A stretch of 64,000 nt of DNA from Pseudokineococcus lusitanus (GTDB lineage Bacteria > Actinomycetota > Actinomycetes > Actinomycetales > Quadrisphaeraceae), in NCBI RefSeq assembly GCF_003751265.1, contig NZ_RJKN01000004.1, positions 353,837 to 417,836 on the forward strand. Reading direction: 5' to 3'. Positions 6,937 to 17,839 of this stretch are shown piece after piece (position 1 is the first letter of the stretch; each line of letters starts with the position of its first letter). Under the pieces are notes generated by a model that was not told the origin of the DNA, did not search any database, and was given only the letters and a program-made list of their open reading frames with translations. The translations under genes were made by a program, and so were the position numbers.

Positions 6937-9264
6937 TCAGGGCAGCGACGGCGCGGCGGGCAGGGGACGCCAGTCCGGCATCGTCCCCGTCACCGAGAGC
7001 CACACGGCCGCGACGACGACGAGCAGCGCCACGAGGACGACGACCCGTCCGCCCGCGCCCCGGGGCGCCGCCCGCGAGAGCAGGACGGCCCCGCGCCGGG
7101 TCCGGCGCCCGCCGGGTCCCCACCACGTCGTCGCCGCGCCCGCCGCCGCGCCCGCCGCGAGGGAGACGGTGTCGCCCGTGACCACCGCGGCGCCGGACAG
7201 CGCGAAGGCGGTGACGTAGGCGGTGGCGACCGCCACGACGAGCGGCAGGACGAGCGAGAGCACCGACGGGACGGCGGCCGCGAGGAGGGACAGCGGCGAG
7301 CGCACGACCGCCCACGGCACGTCGCCGCGCCGCGGGCCCAGCCCGCCCTCGCGACGCCGGGTCACCCACCGCGAGGAGCGCTCGACCGTGCGGCTGACGA
7401 GGACGACCGCGAGGCCGAGCAGCACCCCGACGACCGGCACGAGGGACGTCGTGGCGACGAGCGCCGCCGCGACCGCGGCGCGCAGCCCGGGGCGGTCAGG
7501 GCGGCGCGCCGCCGGGACGGGCGCCGACCCGTGCGACGCCGGCTCGCCCCAGGGCCCTCCGGTGGCCGGCGGGCCGTACCCGGCCGGCGGGCCGTACCCG
7601 GCGGGCGGCGGCTGGTCCGGCCCCGCCCGGTACGGCGGAGGGGCCTGCGCGGGGCGGCCCTCGTCCCACGCCCGGTGGTCGTGGTGGAGCGGGACGGGCG
7701 CGACGGCGTCGCGCGGCACGCCGCGGAGGGCGCGGTCGTCCCCGTACCGCTCGTCCGGCGGGGCGTACCGGTCCGCGCGGTGCTCGCCGGCGAGGTCGTC
7801 CCCGCTGCCGAGGTCGTCGAGGTCGTCGGCGACGACGTGCCGGTCGGCGGGCGGCGGGACCACCGGCATCGCGCTCGTGGCGACGACCTCGATGGCGGAG
7901 GTCGCCGGCGCGGGCTCGACGACGGGGACCGCGGAGGTCGGCAGCTCGTCGCGCGGCACGGCCCGGGTGCGCTCCTCGCGGGCGGGGTCGAGGTCGTCCT
8001 CGTCCCACGCCCCGGCGTCCTCGTCGTCCCAGGCGTCATCGGCGTCGTCGAGGACGAGGTCGTCGTCGAGGTCGTCGGCGCGGCCGCGCGGGACCGCGCT
8101 CGTCGGCACCTCGTCGCGGGGCACGGCCGCGGTGGCCGCGGCGTCGGGCAGCGGCGTGAGCACCGTGCGGCCGTCGTCGAGGTCGTCGCCCTCGTCCCAC
8201 GGGTCCCGCTCGCCCCGCCCGCCGTCGACGACGTCCCCCGGGCCGGTGTCGAGGTCGGCGGCGAGGTCGTACGGCGCGTCCGGGTCGTGCGGCGGCCGCG
8301 GCCCGCGCGGGCGGACGGCCACGGCGGAGGTCATGTCGGCGTCGAGCCGGCCGCCGGCCAGCTCCGCGAGCGCGCTCGTCGCGGCCGCGTCCCCGGCGCT
8401 GGGCGCCACGTCGCCGGCCGTGGCGGCGAGCTCCTCGACCGCGCGCCGCAGCCACCCCTCGCGGGGGCGGCGGGCCACGTCCGGCGAGAGCGCGGCGGCC
8501 AGGACGGGCACGAGCTGGGCCGGCACCCCGTCGAGGTCGGGCTCGCCCCGGCGCACGCGCCCGAGCACGGCCTCGAGCGGGCCGCGGCCGAAGGGCGGGC
8601 GGCCGGTGGCCGCGAAGGCCGTCGTCGCGGCCCAGCCCCACCAGTCGGCGGCCGGCCCGACCTCGGCGCCCTCGACGAGCTCGGGCGCCAGGTACCCGGG
8701 GGTCCCCATGACCATGTCCGCGCGGGTGAGGCGGACGTCGTCGGCCACCTTGGCGATCCCGAAGTCGATGACGACGGGGTCGCCGTCGAGCATGAGGACG
8801 TTGGCCGGCTTGAGGTCGCGGTGGACGACCCCGGCGTCGTGGACGGCGGCGAGCGCCTGCCCGAGGCCGTCGGCGAGGCGGGCGAGCGCCGCCGGGGCCA
8901 GGGGCCCCTCGTCCTCGACGTGCTGCTCGAGGCTGCGGCCGGGCACGAACTGGGTGACGACGTACGGCTCGGGGCCGTCGGGATCGGCGTCCAGCACCTC
9001 GGCGACCCGCCGGTGGCGCACCCGCCGGAGCGTCTCGACCTCGCGGCGCAGGCGGTCCCGTGCCGAGGGGTCGCCGGCCACGTGCGGGCGCAGGAGCTTG
9101 AGCGCGACGGTCCGGCCGTCGGGGTCGAGGGCGAGGTGGACGACGCCCATGCCGCCCTCGCCGACCTGGACGAGGAGCCGGTAGGGCCCGACCCTGCGGC
9201 CCAGCGGCGCCGTGGGGCCCCCACCGCGCGCCCCGCCGGACGGCGTCGCCGGCGTACCCGTCAC
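6937..9264 (-). CDS. Serine/threonine protein kinase (PknB-like) with long linker and C-terminal membrane segments
   Basis: Hanks-type Ser/Thr kinase of about 775 residues counting from a GTG at 9264; a GTG at 9333 is also possible. Kinase motifs are complete: Gly loop GEGGMGVV (35-42), K56 in VALK, catalytic HRD (148-150) with LKPAN, D167-F-G and APE (193-195). The Ala/Asp-rich linker holds repeated TSA(V/I/M) motifs, such as [11 protein letters not shown] and [11 protein letters not shown], which look like candidate phospho-acceptor or docking sites. Near the C-terminus come three or more hydrophobic segments ([49 protein letters not shown]). There are no extracellular PASTA repeats. It is divergent from the otsAB operon; its substrates are unknown. 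Confidence 0.92.
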   Translation of the reverse strand: MTGTPATPSGGARGGGPTAPLGRRVGPYRLLVQVGEGGMGVVHLALDPDGRTVALKLLRPHVAGDPSARDRLRREVETLRRVRHRRVAEVLDADPDGPEPYVVTQFVPGRSLEQHVEDEGPLAPAALARLADGLGQALAAVHDAGVVHRDLKPANVLMLDGDPVVIDFGIAKVADDVRLTRADMVMGTPGYLAPELVEGAEVGPAADWWGWAATTAFAATGRPPFGRGPLEAVLGRVRRGEPDLDGVPAQLVPVLAAALSPDVARRPREGWLRRAVEELAATAGDVAPSAGDAAATSALAELAGGRLDADMTSAVAVRPRGPRPPHDPDAPYDLAADLDTGPGDVVDGGRGERDPWDEGDDLDDGRTVLTPLPDAAATAAVPRDEVPTSAVPRGRADDLDDDLVLDDADDAWDDEDAGAWDEDDLDPAREERTRAVPRDELPTSAVPVVEPAPATSAIEVVATSAMPVVPPPADRHVVADDLDDLGSGDDLAGEHRADRYAPPDERYGDDRALRGVPRDAVAPVPLHHDHRAWDEGRPAQAPPPYRAGPDQPPPAGYGPPAGYGPPATGGPWGEPASHGSAPVPAARRPDRPGLRAAVAAALVATTSLVPVVGVLLGLAVVLVSRTVERSSRWVTRRREGGLGPRRGDVPWAVVRSPLSLLAAAVPSVLSLVLPLVVAVATAYVTAFALSGAAVVTGDTVSLAAGAAAGAATTWWGPGGRRTRRGAVLLSRAAPRGAGGRVVVLVALLVVVAAVWLSVTGTMPDWRPLPAAPSLP

Positions 9265-9525
9265 CCGGCGCACCCCCGTCCCGACCCGTCCCCGTGGTGG
9301 TCGGGGCGCCCGGTCGGGCACCCCGTCCGCCACCGTACGCCCGGCACCCGGACGTCCCCTGGACGTCGCCGGGAGGCGGCGGGGACGTCGCGGGGCAGGT
9401 GCCGCGGCCCGTCGTCGCGCGCTCGCCGGGCCACGGACCTGGCACTACGTTCGGTGACGGCCGGTCCTGCCGGTCGACGGGCCGGGGGAGCCCCCGCGGC
9501 CTGCCGCACGACGCGAGGAGGGCCG

Positions 9526-11160
9526 GTGCCGGGCGCGCAGGCTTCACGCAGTGGCCACCAGCCCGACCGTCCTCCCGGGCCGTCGGCCCGCGAGGGGGCG
9601 CCCGCCGGCGTCCTGCCCCCCGACAGCGTCGGCCGTCCCGGCGACCGCGGCGCCGGGGACGACCTCGAGGTGGCGGACGCGCAGCCCGCCCCGCCCGCCG
9701 GCGAGGGCTACGACGTCGTCGTCGTCGCCAACCGCCTCCCCGTGGACCGCGACGGCGACCACCCCGACGGCCGTCCGCGCTGGAAGCGCTCCCCCGGCGG
9801 CCTCGTCACGGCGCTCGAGCCGGTCATGCAGTCGCAGGACGGCGCCTGGGTCGGCTGGTCCGGCGGCGCCTCCGACGACCCCGGCGCCGAGGAGGTCACC
9901 GAGCCCTTCGACGAGGGCGGCATGCGCCTCGTGCCCGTCGGCCTGTCCGGCGAGGAGGTGGCCGGCTTCTACGAGGGCTTCTCCAACGGGACGCTGTGGC
10001 CGCTCTACCACGACGTCATCGTCGCGCCGGAGTACCACCGGACCTGGTGGGAGCACTACGTCACGGTCAACCAGCGGTTCGCCGCGGCGGCCGCCGACGT
10101 CGCGGCCGAGGGCGCCGTCGTCTGGGTGCAGGACTACCAGCTGCAGCTCGTCCCGGCGATGCTCCGCGCCCGCCGGCCGGACCTGTCCGTCGGCTTCTTC
10201 AACCACATCCCGTTCCCGCCGTACGAGATCTTCGCCCAGCTCCCCTGGCGGCGGCAGGTGCTCGAGGGGCTGCTGGGGGCGGACCTCCTCGGCTTCCAGC
10301 GGCCGGGCGACGCGCAGAACTTCCTGCGGGCCGTGCGCCGCTCCCTCGGTCTCGTGCCCCGCCAGCAGGCGGTCGAGGTGACCGACGCGGACGGCAGCCG
10401 GCGCCGCGTCACCGCGTCGGCCTTCCCCATCTCCATCGACACCGCGGCCATGGACGCGCTGGCCCGCACCGACGCCGTCGCGGAGCGCGCCCGGCAGATC
10501 CGCGCGGACCTCGGCAACCCGGAGACGGTCCTCCTGGGCGTGGACCGCCTCGACTACACCAAGGGGATCGGCCACCGGCTCAAGGCCTTCGCCGAGCTGC
10601 TGGACGACGGCCTCCTCGAGGCGGACGGCACCGTCCTCGTCCAGGTGGCGACGCCGAGCCGCGAGCGCGTGGAGCAGTACCGGCTCCTGCGCGAGGACGT
10701 CGAGCTGCAGGTGGGCCGCGTCAACGGCGCCCACGGCACCCTCGGGCACTCCGTCGTGCAGTACCTGCACCACAGCTACGGGCGCGAGGAGATGGCCGCC
10801 CTGTTCCTCGTGGCCGACGTCATGCTCGTCACGAGCCTGCGGGACGGCATGAACCTCGTGGCCAAGGAGTACGTCGCCGCTCGCCACGACGAGCGCGGCG
10901 CGCTCGTGCTGTCGGAGTTCACCGGGGCCGCCGACGAGCTCGGGCAGGCCGTCCACGTCAACCCGCACGACATCGACGGCCTCAAGGCGGCCGTCGTCCA
11001 GGCGGTCGTCATGGCACCGCGCGAGCAGCGTCGGCGCATGCGCGCCATGCGGCGGCGGGTGGGCGAGCACGACGTGCAGCGGTGGGCGCGGGACTTCCTC
11101 GCCGCGCTGCGCCCGGACGTCGCCCGCGACGTCGCCGAGGCCACCGAGGGGACCGCATGA
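9526..11160 (+). CDS. otsA: Trehalose-6-phosphate synthase (UDP-/GDP-forming)
   Basis: GT20 glycosyltransferase joining a nucleotide-activated glucose to glucose-6-phosphate to make trehalose-6-phosphate. The GTG at 9526 is chosen because GAGGAGG precedes it at ideal spacing; it adds about 60 disordered residues before the domain, giving 544 in all. Family motifs: [12 protein letters not shown] (64-75), [24 protein letters not shown], the donor phosphate site [11 protein letters not shown] with R341 and K346, and [15 protein letters not shown]. otsB follows with a 4-bp ATGA overlap, so both trehalose steps are made together. It is divergent from the kinase gene. Confidence 0.96.
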   Translation: MPGAQASRSGHQPDRPPGPSAREGAPAGVLPPDSVGRPGDRGAGDDLEVADAQPAPPAGEGYDVVVVANRLPVDRDGDHPDGRPRWKRSPGGLVTALEPVMQSQDGAWVGWSGGASDDPGAEEVTEPFDEGGMRLVPVGLSGEEVAGFYEGFSNGTLWPLYHDVIVAPEYHRTWWEHYVTVNQRFAAAAADVAAEGAVVWVQDYQLQLVPAMLRARRPDLSVGFFNHIPFPPYEIFAQLPWRRQVLEGLLGADLLGFQRPGDAQNFLRAVRRSLGLVPRQQAVEVTDADGSRRRVTASAFPISIDTAAMDALARTDAVAERARQIRADLGNPETVLLGVDRLDYTKGIGHRLKAFAELLDDGLLEADGTVLVQVATPSRERVEQYRLLREDVELQVGRVNGAHGTLGHSVVQYLHHSYGREEMAALFLVADVMLVTSLRDGMNLVAKEYVAARHDERGALVLSEFTGAADELGQAVHVNPHDIDGLKAAVVQAVVMAPREQRRRMRAMRRRVGEHDVQRWARDFLAALRPDVARDVAEATEGTA

Positions 11161-11966
11161 GCACCGACGCGACCGGCACGCCGAGCACCGACGCCTCGTT
11201 CCGGGCGGCGCTGGACGCCTTCGCCGCCCGCACGCGCCCCCTCGTGGCGCTCGACTTCGACGGGTGCCTGGCGCCGCTCGTCGACGACCGCGACGCCGCC
11301 CGGCCCACCCCCCGCGCGGCCGCGGCGCTCGCGGCCCTCGGCGACCTCCCCGAGGACCGCCGCCCCCTGCTGGCCCTCGTCTCGGGCCGGCCGCTCGAGC
11401 CGCTGTCCCGTCTCGCGGCGCCGCCGGCGGGCACGGCCCTCGTCGGCAGCCACGGCGCGGAGGTCCGCCTGCCGGGCGACGACGCCGCCACGGCCCCCCT
11501 CGAGGAGCACGAGCGCGCGCTGCTCGCCGACGTCACCGCCGCGGTGCGGCGCGTCGTCGAGACCCACCCGGGCACCGACCTCGAGCCCAAGCCCGCGGGC
11601 GCCGTCCTCCACACCCGGAACGCGGACGTGGCCACGGCCTCGGCCGCCGCCCGTGCCGTCGTCGACGGGCCGGGGCGCCTGCCGGGCGTCCACGCGCTGC
11701 GCGGCAAGGACGTCGTCGAGCTGGCCGTCCTCGACGTCGACAAGGGCCGTTCGGTGCAGATGCTGCGCGAGCGGCTCGGGGCCGACGTCGTGCTCTACGC
11801 GGGCGACGACGTCACCGACGAGCACGCGCTCGCGGTGCTCGACCCGGCGGCCGGCGACGTGGGCGTCAAGGTCGGCCCGGGCGAGACCGCGGCGTCCTTC
11901 CGCGTCGCGGACCCCGACGCCGTGGCCGAGGTCCTCGAGCACCTCGTGGCGGCGTTCTCCCGCTGA
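11157..11966 (+). CDS. otsB: Trehalose-6-phosphate phosphatase
   Basis: 269-residue HAD-superfamily phosphatase that dephosphorylates trehalose-6-phosphate to trehalose. HAD motif I is [11 protein letters not shown] with the nucleophile D33 and acid D35; most family members have DFDGTL, so threonine is replaced by cysteine here. Motif III is the lysine in DVDKGRSVQ, and motif IV is GDDVTDE with D217, D218 and D221. The start codon overlaps the otsA stop (ATGA), which implies translational coupling. A weak 7-bp stem (GCAGGAG / CTCCTGC) follows the gene at 11977-12001. Confidence 0.95.
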   Translation: MSTDATGTPSTDASFRAALDAFAARTRPLVALDFDGCLAPLVDDRDAARPTPRAAAALAALGDLPEDRRPLLALVSGRPLEPLSRLAAPPAGTALVGSHGAEVRLPGDDAATAPLEEHERALLADVTAAVRRVVETHPGTDLEPKPAGAVLHTRNADVATASAAARAVVDGPGRLPGVHALRGKDVVELAVLDVDKGRSVQMLRERLGADVVLYAGDDVTDEHALAVLDPAAGDVGVKVGPGETAASFRVADPDAVAEVLEHLVAAFSR

Positions 11967-12044
11967 CCGCCGGGCGGCAGGAGACGGTCGGCCGCTCCTG
12001 CGGCGCCAGGCCCCTGACCTGCGGCGGCACCCGCGGCCGCCGAC

Positions 12045-13256
12045 CTACTCCTGCCGTGGGGCGGCGTGGCGGCCCGGAGGCGTCCGGGGCCGACGGCGGC
12101 GCAGCAGCTCCCGGACGACGAGCCCGCCCAGCAAGGCCAACGGGGCGCTGCCGAGCCCCAGCACGCTCGCGCCGCTGGCGGTGACGAGCAGGACGAGGGC
12201 GGACGGCAGCCGCTCGCCCTCGTCGCGGACGGCCGCCGCGGTGGACGCCGCGAAGGTCGTCAGCAGGGCGAGGCCCGCGGCGGCCGTGACGAGGTCCGCC
12301 GGGGCCCGCGTCACGACGACGGCCGCGACCGGCGCCAGCAGCCCCAGGACGACGTGCGCGACGCCGGCCGACGCCGCCGCCACCCAGCGGCGCGCCGGGT
12401 CGGGCGAGGCCTCCGGGCCGGCGGTCAGCGCCCCGGTGATGGCCGCGAGGTTGCTCGTCGGCGCGAGCAGCGGCGCCAGCAGCGCCGAGGCCGCCCCCGT
12501 CGTCACGAGCGCCGCGCCGACGGGCGGGCGGTACCCGTAGGAGGCGAGGACCGCGGCGCCGACGAGGTTCTGGGCGGCCATCGTCACGAGGTAGACGGGG
12601 AGCGCCACCTGCAGGAGCGCCGCGACGGAGAAGGTCGGGACGACCACCTCGGGCACCGGCAGGGCGAGCCCACCGGCGACGCCGAGCCCTCCCCCGGCCG
12701 CGACGACGACGAGGAGCGCGGCGAGGACGGCGGGGCCCGCGAAGCGCGGCGCCCACCGGAGCGCGGCCAGCCAGGCGACCCAGAGCACCGCGCCCTCGAG
12801 GGGCCGGTCCTCGAGGACCGTCGCCGAGGTGAGGCAGAAGGGCAGCAGGACGCCCGCGAGCACGGCCGACGTCAGCGCCGCGGGCAGCCGGGCGAGCAGC
12901 CGCGGCAGCGCGGGCACGAGCCCGGTGAGCGTGAGCGCGACGCCGACGGCCACGAGCGCCCCGACGGCGCCGGGCAGCCCGCCGGGCACCTCGCCGAGGC
13001 CCACGAGCAGCGCGAGACCCGGTGTGCTCCAGACGACCGCGACGGGCACCCGCGTCGTCGCGCTGAGCAGGACGCTCGTGACGCCCAGCCCGACGCCGAG
13101 CGCGAGCAGCGCCGTCGCCACCTGGCCCGGGCTCGCCCCGACGGCGGTGAGCCCCGCGACGACGACGGCGACCGACCCGGCGTACCCGACGACCGCGGCG
13201 CCCACGCCGGCGGCGACGGCCTGGCCGCTGACGTCGGCGAGGCGTGGCCCGGTCAC
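12045..13256 (-). CDS. benE: BenE-family benzoate/H+ symporter-like transporter
   Basis: 403-residue integral membrane protein with about 11-12 hydrophobic segments covering nearly its whole length, the size and shape of the BenE family (proton-coupled benzoate uptake). Characteristic stretches include PVAVVWSTPGLALLVG, AGVLLPFCL and YLVTMAAQNLVGAAVLASYGY. The GTG at 13256 (VTGPRLADVSG) is taken because the next in-frame start lies far upstream, beyond the shared promoter. A divergent XRE-cupin regulator gene starts 180 bp away; this pairing is common for benE. No benzoate-degradation genes are in the window, so the transported acid is not certain. Confidence 0.9.
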   Translation of the reverse strand: MTGPRLADVSGQAVAAGVGAAVVGYAGSVAVVVAGLTAVGASPGQVATALLALGVGLGVTSVLLSATTRVPVAVVWSTPGLALLVGLGEVPGGLPGAVGALVAVGVALTLTGLVPALPRLLARLPAALTSAVLAGVLLPFCLTSATVLEDRPLEGAVLWVAWLAALRWAPRFAGPAVLAALLVVVAAGGGLGVAGGLALPVPEVVVPTFSVAALLQVALPVYLVTMAAQNLVGAAVLASYGYRPPVGAALVTTGAASALLAPLLAPTSNLAAITGALTAGPEASPDPARRWVAAASAGVAHVVLGLLAPVAAVVVTRAPADLVTAAAGLALLTTFAASTAAAVRDEGERLPSALVLLVTASGASVLGLGSAPLALLGGLVVRELLRRRRPRTPPGRHAAPRQE

Positions 13257-13275
13257 GCGCCGGACGCTACCGTCA

Positions 13276-13295
13276 TCGTTCTGTTCGTGGAACGA
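13276..13295. promoter_or_regulatory. Inverted-repeat operator candidate between benE and its regulator
   Basis: The pair TCGTTC / GAACGA (8-bp spacer) and the nested GTTC-GTG-GAAC lie 20-40 bp before the benE start. The site is well placed to block or control benE transcription, and the XRE-cupin protein encoded 140 bp away is the natural candidate to bind it. The assignment rests on symmetry and position only. Confidence 0.45.
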
Positions 13296-13435
13296 CGAGC
13301 CGCCGCGCGCACCCCCCGTTCCGCGACATGTGGCCATGTCGCACCGATCGACGCCGGTCGACCCGCCTCGTGGCCACACGTCGCGAGGAGGGGCGACGGG
13401 AGAGGCCGCCGGCGGGCGGGAGGGAGGGAGGGTCG

Positions 13436-13963
13436 GTGGACGGGACGGACGACGTCGGCCGCGAGGTCGGGGCGCGGCTGCGCGCCCTGCGCGAGGCCAC
13501 CGGGCTCTCCCTGTCCGCGACGGCGCGGCGGGCGGGGCTCGGCAAGGGGACGCTGTCCGAGCTCGAGGCCGGGCGGCGCAACCCCACCCTCGGGACGCTC
13601 TTCGCCGTGACGACGGCGCTGGGGCAGCCGCTCTCGGCGGCGCTGCCGGTGCCGGCGGACGCCGCCCCGGACGCCGCGGGGACGGCCGTCGACGCCTGGC
13701 TCGTCGAGCGCGGCGAGGAGGCCGACGTCTACCGGCTCCGCGTGCGGGCCGGCGCCCGCCGCCGCTCGGCCCCGCACGGCCGCGGGGTCCGCGAGCAGGT
13801 GCTCGTCGTCGCGGGGCACCTGCGGTGCGGGCCGGAGGACGGCCCGGTCGTCCTCGCGCCCGGGGGCACGACCTCCTTCGCCGGCGACGTCCCCCACGTG
13901 TGGGAGGCCGAGGGCGGCGAGGACGTCAGCGCCGTCCTCGTCATGCGCCGGCCGCCCGCCTGA
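13436..13963 (+). CDS. XRE-family regulator with cupin effector domain
   Basis: 175-residue regulator. The N-terminal HTH_3 domain covers about residues 10-66 (VGARLRALREATGLSLSATA, LGKGTLSELEAGRRNPTLGTL). The C-terminal half (about 95-172) is a small cupin beta-barrel (REQVLVVAGHLRCG, GGTTSFAGDVPHVWEA) that would sense a ligand. The GTG at 13436 has a purine-rich GGGAGGGAGGGAGGG tract just upstream, much better than any earlier start. The gene is divergent from benE, its likely target. Confidence 0.92.
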   Translation: MDGTDDVGREVGARLRALREATGLSLSATARRAGLGKGTLSELEAGRRNPTLGTLFAVTTALGQPLSAALPVPADAAPDAAGTAVDAWLVERGEEADVYRLRVRAGARRRSAPHGRGVREQVLVVAGHLRCGPEDGPVVLAPGGTTSFAGDVPHVWEAEGGEDVSAVLVMRRPPA

Positions 13964-13982
13964 CGGCCGCGGGGCCGCCCCG

Positions 13983-15014
13983 TCAGCCGGCGGGGGCCGC
14001 CGCCGTCGTCCCGCGGACGACGAGGTCGGCGCGGAAGGCCAGCTCGCGGGGCAGCCGCTCCTCGGCGTCGCCGAGGAGCGCGGTCACGGCGGCGCCGGCC
14101 ATCGCGGGCAGCGGCGGCCGCAGCGTCGTCAGGGGCGGGTCGGTGAAGTCGCAGACCAGCGGCAGGTCGTCGTGGCCGACGACCGACAGGTCCTCCGGCA
14201 CGCGCAGCCCCGCCTGCCGCGCGCCCCGCAGCACCCCCAGCGCGAGCGGCAGCGACGTCGTGAGGACCGCGGTCACGCGGCGCTCGCGCAGCCGCACCAC
14301 CGCCTCCTGCCCGCCCTCGACGGTCGGGGACGTGCGCACGACGAGCCCCGTCGCGCTCTCCACGCCCAGCCGCGCCCGCAGCGCCCGCTCGAAGCCGGCG
14401 ACGCGCCGTGCCGCCGGCGCCGACCGGCCGGTGCCCGTGACGACGCCGAGGCGGCGGTGGCCCAGCGCCACGAGGTGGGCCACCGCGAGGTCGGCCGCCG
14501 CGGCGTCGTCGACCGCGACGACGGGCACCTCCAGCGCCCGCCCCTCCGGTCGGCCCGCGGCCGCCCCGACGGCCACGACCGGCAGGCCCCCCGCCGCCAG
14601 CGCCCGGTGCGGCGCGAGGTCCGCCGCCGGGTCGGTGTGCCGCCCCCCGACGAGGACGAGCCCGACGACGCCCCGCCCGACGACCGCCTCGAGCCGCTCC
14701 GCCTCGACCGCCGCGCCGGCGCCCGGCGGCGGCACCTCGAGGACCGGCGAGAGCCCGCGCAGCGCCAGCCGGTCGGTGAGCTCGCGGACGAGGACGGGGT
14801 GCGCGACGTCGTCGAGGTCGGGGACGACGAGGGCGACGAGGCCGGCGGAGGAGGTGACGAGCCGCGCCGGCCGCTCGAGCCCCAGCGTGTCGACGGCGAC
14901 GAGCACGCGCCGGGTGGTCGCGGCCGAGACGCCGGGCCGGCCGTTGAGGACGCGGCTCACCGTCGCCTCGGACACCCCGGCCCGCGCCGCGACGTCGACC
15001 AGCCTCGCCCGCAC
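13983..15014 (-). CDS. LacI-family transcriptional regulator
   Basis: 343-residue LacI/GalR-type repressor. The DNA-binding headpiece is at residues 3-52 (LVDVAARAGVSEATVSRVLNGRPGVS), followed by a periplasmic-binding-protein-like sugar domain to the end, including VVGHDDLPLVCDFTDPPLTTLRPP, the usual late-domain signature. It is divergent from the msiK ATPase gene, so it may control sugar uptake through it (inference). It starts with GTG at 15014. The inducer is unknown. Confidence 0.93.
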   Translation of the reverse strand: MRARLVDVAARAGVSEATVSRVLNGRPGVSAATTRRVLVAVDTLGLERPARLVTSSAGLVALVVPDLDDVAHPVLVRELTDRLALRGLSPVLEVPPPGAGAAVEAERLEAVVGRGVVGLVLVGGRHTDPAADLAPHRALAAGGLPVVAVGAAAGRPEGRALEVPVVAVDDAAAADLAVAHLVALGHRRLGVVTGTGRSAPAARRVAGFERALRARLGVESATGLVVRTSPTVEGGQEAVVRLRERRVTAVLTTSLPLALGVLRGARQAGLRVPEDLSVVGHDDLPLVCDFTDPPLTTLRPPLPAMAGAAVTALLGDAEERLPRELAFRADLVVRGTTAAAPAG

Positions 15015-15345
15015 CCGTCGACGCTACCGAGCGGGCGCCCGCGGGGGCCGACGGCCGCCCCCGGCACGGACCGTCACCTCTTCGGCGGGGGTGCTCCCGC
15101 GGCCGTCACCGGTGGTGCATGATGACGCCCGCACGGCGACGACGCCGTCCGCACCCCGGACCGCACCGTCGCCGCGCCGGGACACGCCTCGAGGTCGAGC
15201 GCGCGTCCCGGGGGCCACCCCGTGCTCGTCGCCGAGCGCACGGCCCCGCACCACGGCACGACGGCGTACGTGGCTCCCGCCCCGGACGCCCGGCAACCCC
15301 TACGACGGATCGTCCGGCACGTACCTGCCGGTGGGAGGACACACC
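15015..15345. other. Divergent intergenic region, LacI gene / msiK
   Basis: 331 bp with no gene. It holds CACCGGTG at 15107-15114, a palindrome with a central CpG as in LacI-family operators, which is a weak operator candidate. No clear -35/-10 pair or riboswitch was recognised. The last 15 bp carry the msiK ribosome binding site (GGGAGGAC). Confidence 0.5.
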
Positions 15346-16416
<1,071 letters not shown>

Positions 16417-16441
16417 CGCCGAGCCGCTCGACCGCCCGGAC

Positions 16442-16480
16442 CCGGAGGGCCGGCCCGCTCGTCGCGGGCCGGCCCTCCGG
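16442..16480. terminator. Strong hairpin after msiK
   Basis: Perfect 17-bp inverted repeat CCGGAGGGCCGGCCCGC / GCGGGCCGGCCCTCCGG with a TCGTC loop, 25 bp after the msiK stop. It isolates msiK from the downstream DUF4032 gene. Confidence 0.8.
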
Positions 16481-16566
16481 CGCGTCCGGGACGGCCGCGG
16501 GGACCCGCGGCGCGAGGACGGGACGACGGCGCCGCGACCGCGGCGCGCAGTGGGAGGATCACCGAC

Positions 16567-17814
16567 ATGGCCGGCCTGCAGATCACCGCGGCGGCGCCCG
16601 ACCCAGCGCTGCTCGACCTGCCCTGGGGCACCCCGCTCGAGGAGTGGCCCGAGGAGCTCATCGCGGCGCTCCCCCGGGGCATCTCGCGGCACGTCGTGCG
16701 CTTCGTGCGCCTGTCCGACCAGGTGATCGCCATCAAGGAGATCAAGGAGTCGGTGGCCCGCCGCGAGTACCAGATGCTCCGGGTCCTCGGCCGCCTCGAC
16801 GTCCCGGCGGTCCACCCCGTCGCCGTCATCGCCGGCCGCGAGGACCGGGCGGGCGAGCCCCTCGAGGCGGCGCTCATCACCCGCCACCTGCAGTTCTCGC
16901 TCCCCTACCGTGCCCTCTACAGCCAGGCGCTGCGCCCCGACACGGCGACCCGCGTCGTCGACGCCCTCGCCGTCCTCCTCGTGCGCCTGCACCTGCTGGG
17001 CTTCTACTGGGGCGACGTCTCCCTCTCCAACACCCTCTTCCGCCGCGACGCGGGCGCCTTCGCCGCCTACCTCGTCGACGCCGAGACCGGCGAGCTGCAC
17101 GAGCAGCTCTCCCGCGGCCAGCGCGAGTACGACCTCGAGCTGGCCCGGGTGAACATCGCCGGCGAGCTCATGGACCTGCAGGCCGGCGAGCTGCTCGAGG
17201 ACGACGTCGAGCCGCTGCAGATCAGCGAGCACATCGTCAGCCGGTACCGCTCGCTGTGGGACGAGCTGACGGGGACGGAGTCCTTCGAGGCCGGCGACCG
17301 CTGGCGCGTGGCCGCCCGGATCGAGCGGCTCAACGACCTCGGCTTCGACGTCGACGAGCTCTCCATCGCGACGGACCTCGACGGCACCCGGGTCAGCATC
17401 CAGCCGAAGGTCGTCGACGCGGGCCACCACAGCCGACGCCTGCTGCGGCTCACGGGGATCGACGCGCAGGAGAACCAGGCGCGGCGGCTGCTCAACGACC
17501 TCGACGGCTACGGCGCCGCCACGGACCAGCAGAACGAGGACGAGGAGATCGTCGCCCACGAGTGGGTGGCGCGGTCCTTCGAGCCGGTCGTCCGGGCCGT
17601 CCCGCGCGAGCTGCGCCGCAAGCTCGAGCCCGCGGAGGTCTACCACGAGGTGCTCGAGCACCGGTGGTTCATGAGCGAGCAGCAGCGCCGCGACGTCCCG
17701 CTCACGGAGGCCGTCCGCGCCTACGTCGACGGGGTGCTCGTGCACCGCCGCGACGAGGCCGCGTTCATCGGCGTCGACACCGCGGGCGTCGACGTCGTCG
17801 AGGGGCCGCGCTGA
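16567..17814 (+). CDS. DUF4032 kinase-like protein
   Basis: 415-residue protein of the actinobacterial DUF4032 family. The N-terminal half resembles the LPS-kinase/aminoglycoside-kinase fold: DQVIAIKEIKE would be the ATP-lysine strand, and LLGFYWGDVSLSNTLF carries the G149-D150-x4-N155 catalytic-loop pattern. The C-terminal half is the family-specific domain (HHSRRLLRLTGIDAQENQAR, EVYHEVLEHRWFMSEQQRRD). The reaction is unknown; a small-molecule or protein kinase role is inference from the motif. ATG at 16567 follows TGGGAGGATC. A hairpin using its own stop codon ends the gene, which converges with rlmB. Confidence 0.88.
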   Translation: MAGLQITAAAPDPALLDLPWGTPLEEWPEELIAALPRGISRHVVRFVRLSDQVIAIKEIKESVARREYQMLRVLGRLDVPAVHPVAVIAGREDRAGEPLEAALITRHLQFSLPYRALYSQALRPDTATRVVDALAVLLVRLHLLGFYWGDVSLSNTLFRRDAGAFAAYLVDAETGELHEQLSRGQREYDLELARVNIAGELMDLQAGELLEDDVEPLQISEHIVSRYRSLWDELTGTESFEAGDRWRVAARIERLNDLGFDVDELSIATDLDGTRVSIQPKVVDAGHHSRRLLRLTGIDAQENQARRLLNDLDGYGAATDQQNEDEEIVAHEWVARSFEPVVRAVPRELRRKLEPAEVYHEVLEHRWFMSEQQRRDVPLTEAVRAYVDGVLVHRRDEAAFIGVDTAGVDVVEGPR

Positions 17815-17825
17815 CGCGCGGCCCC
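17802..17825. terminator. Hairpin whose loop contains the DUF4032 stop codon
   Basis: Perfect 10-bp stem GGGGCCGCGC / GCGCGGCCCC with a 4-nt TGAC loop; the TGA stop of the DUF4032 gene (17812-17814) lies in the loop. It sits between two convergent genes and can serve both directions. Confidence 0.6.
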
Positions 17826-17839
17826 CGGAGGGCCGGGCG

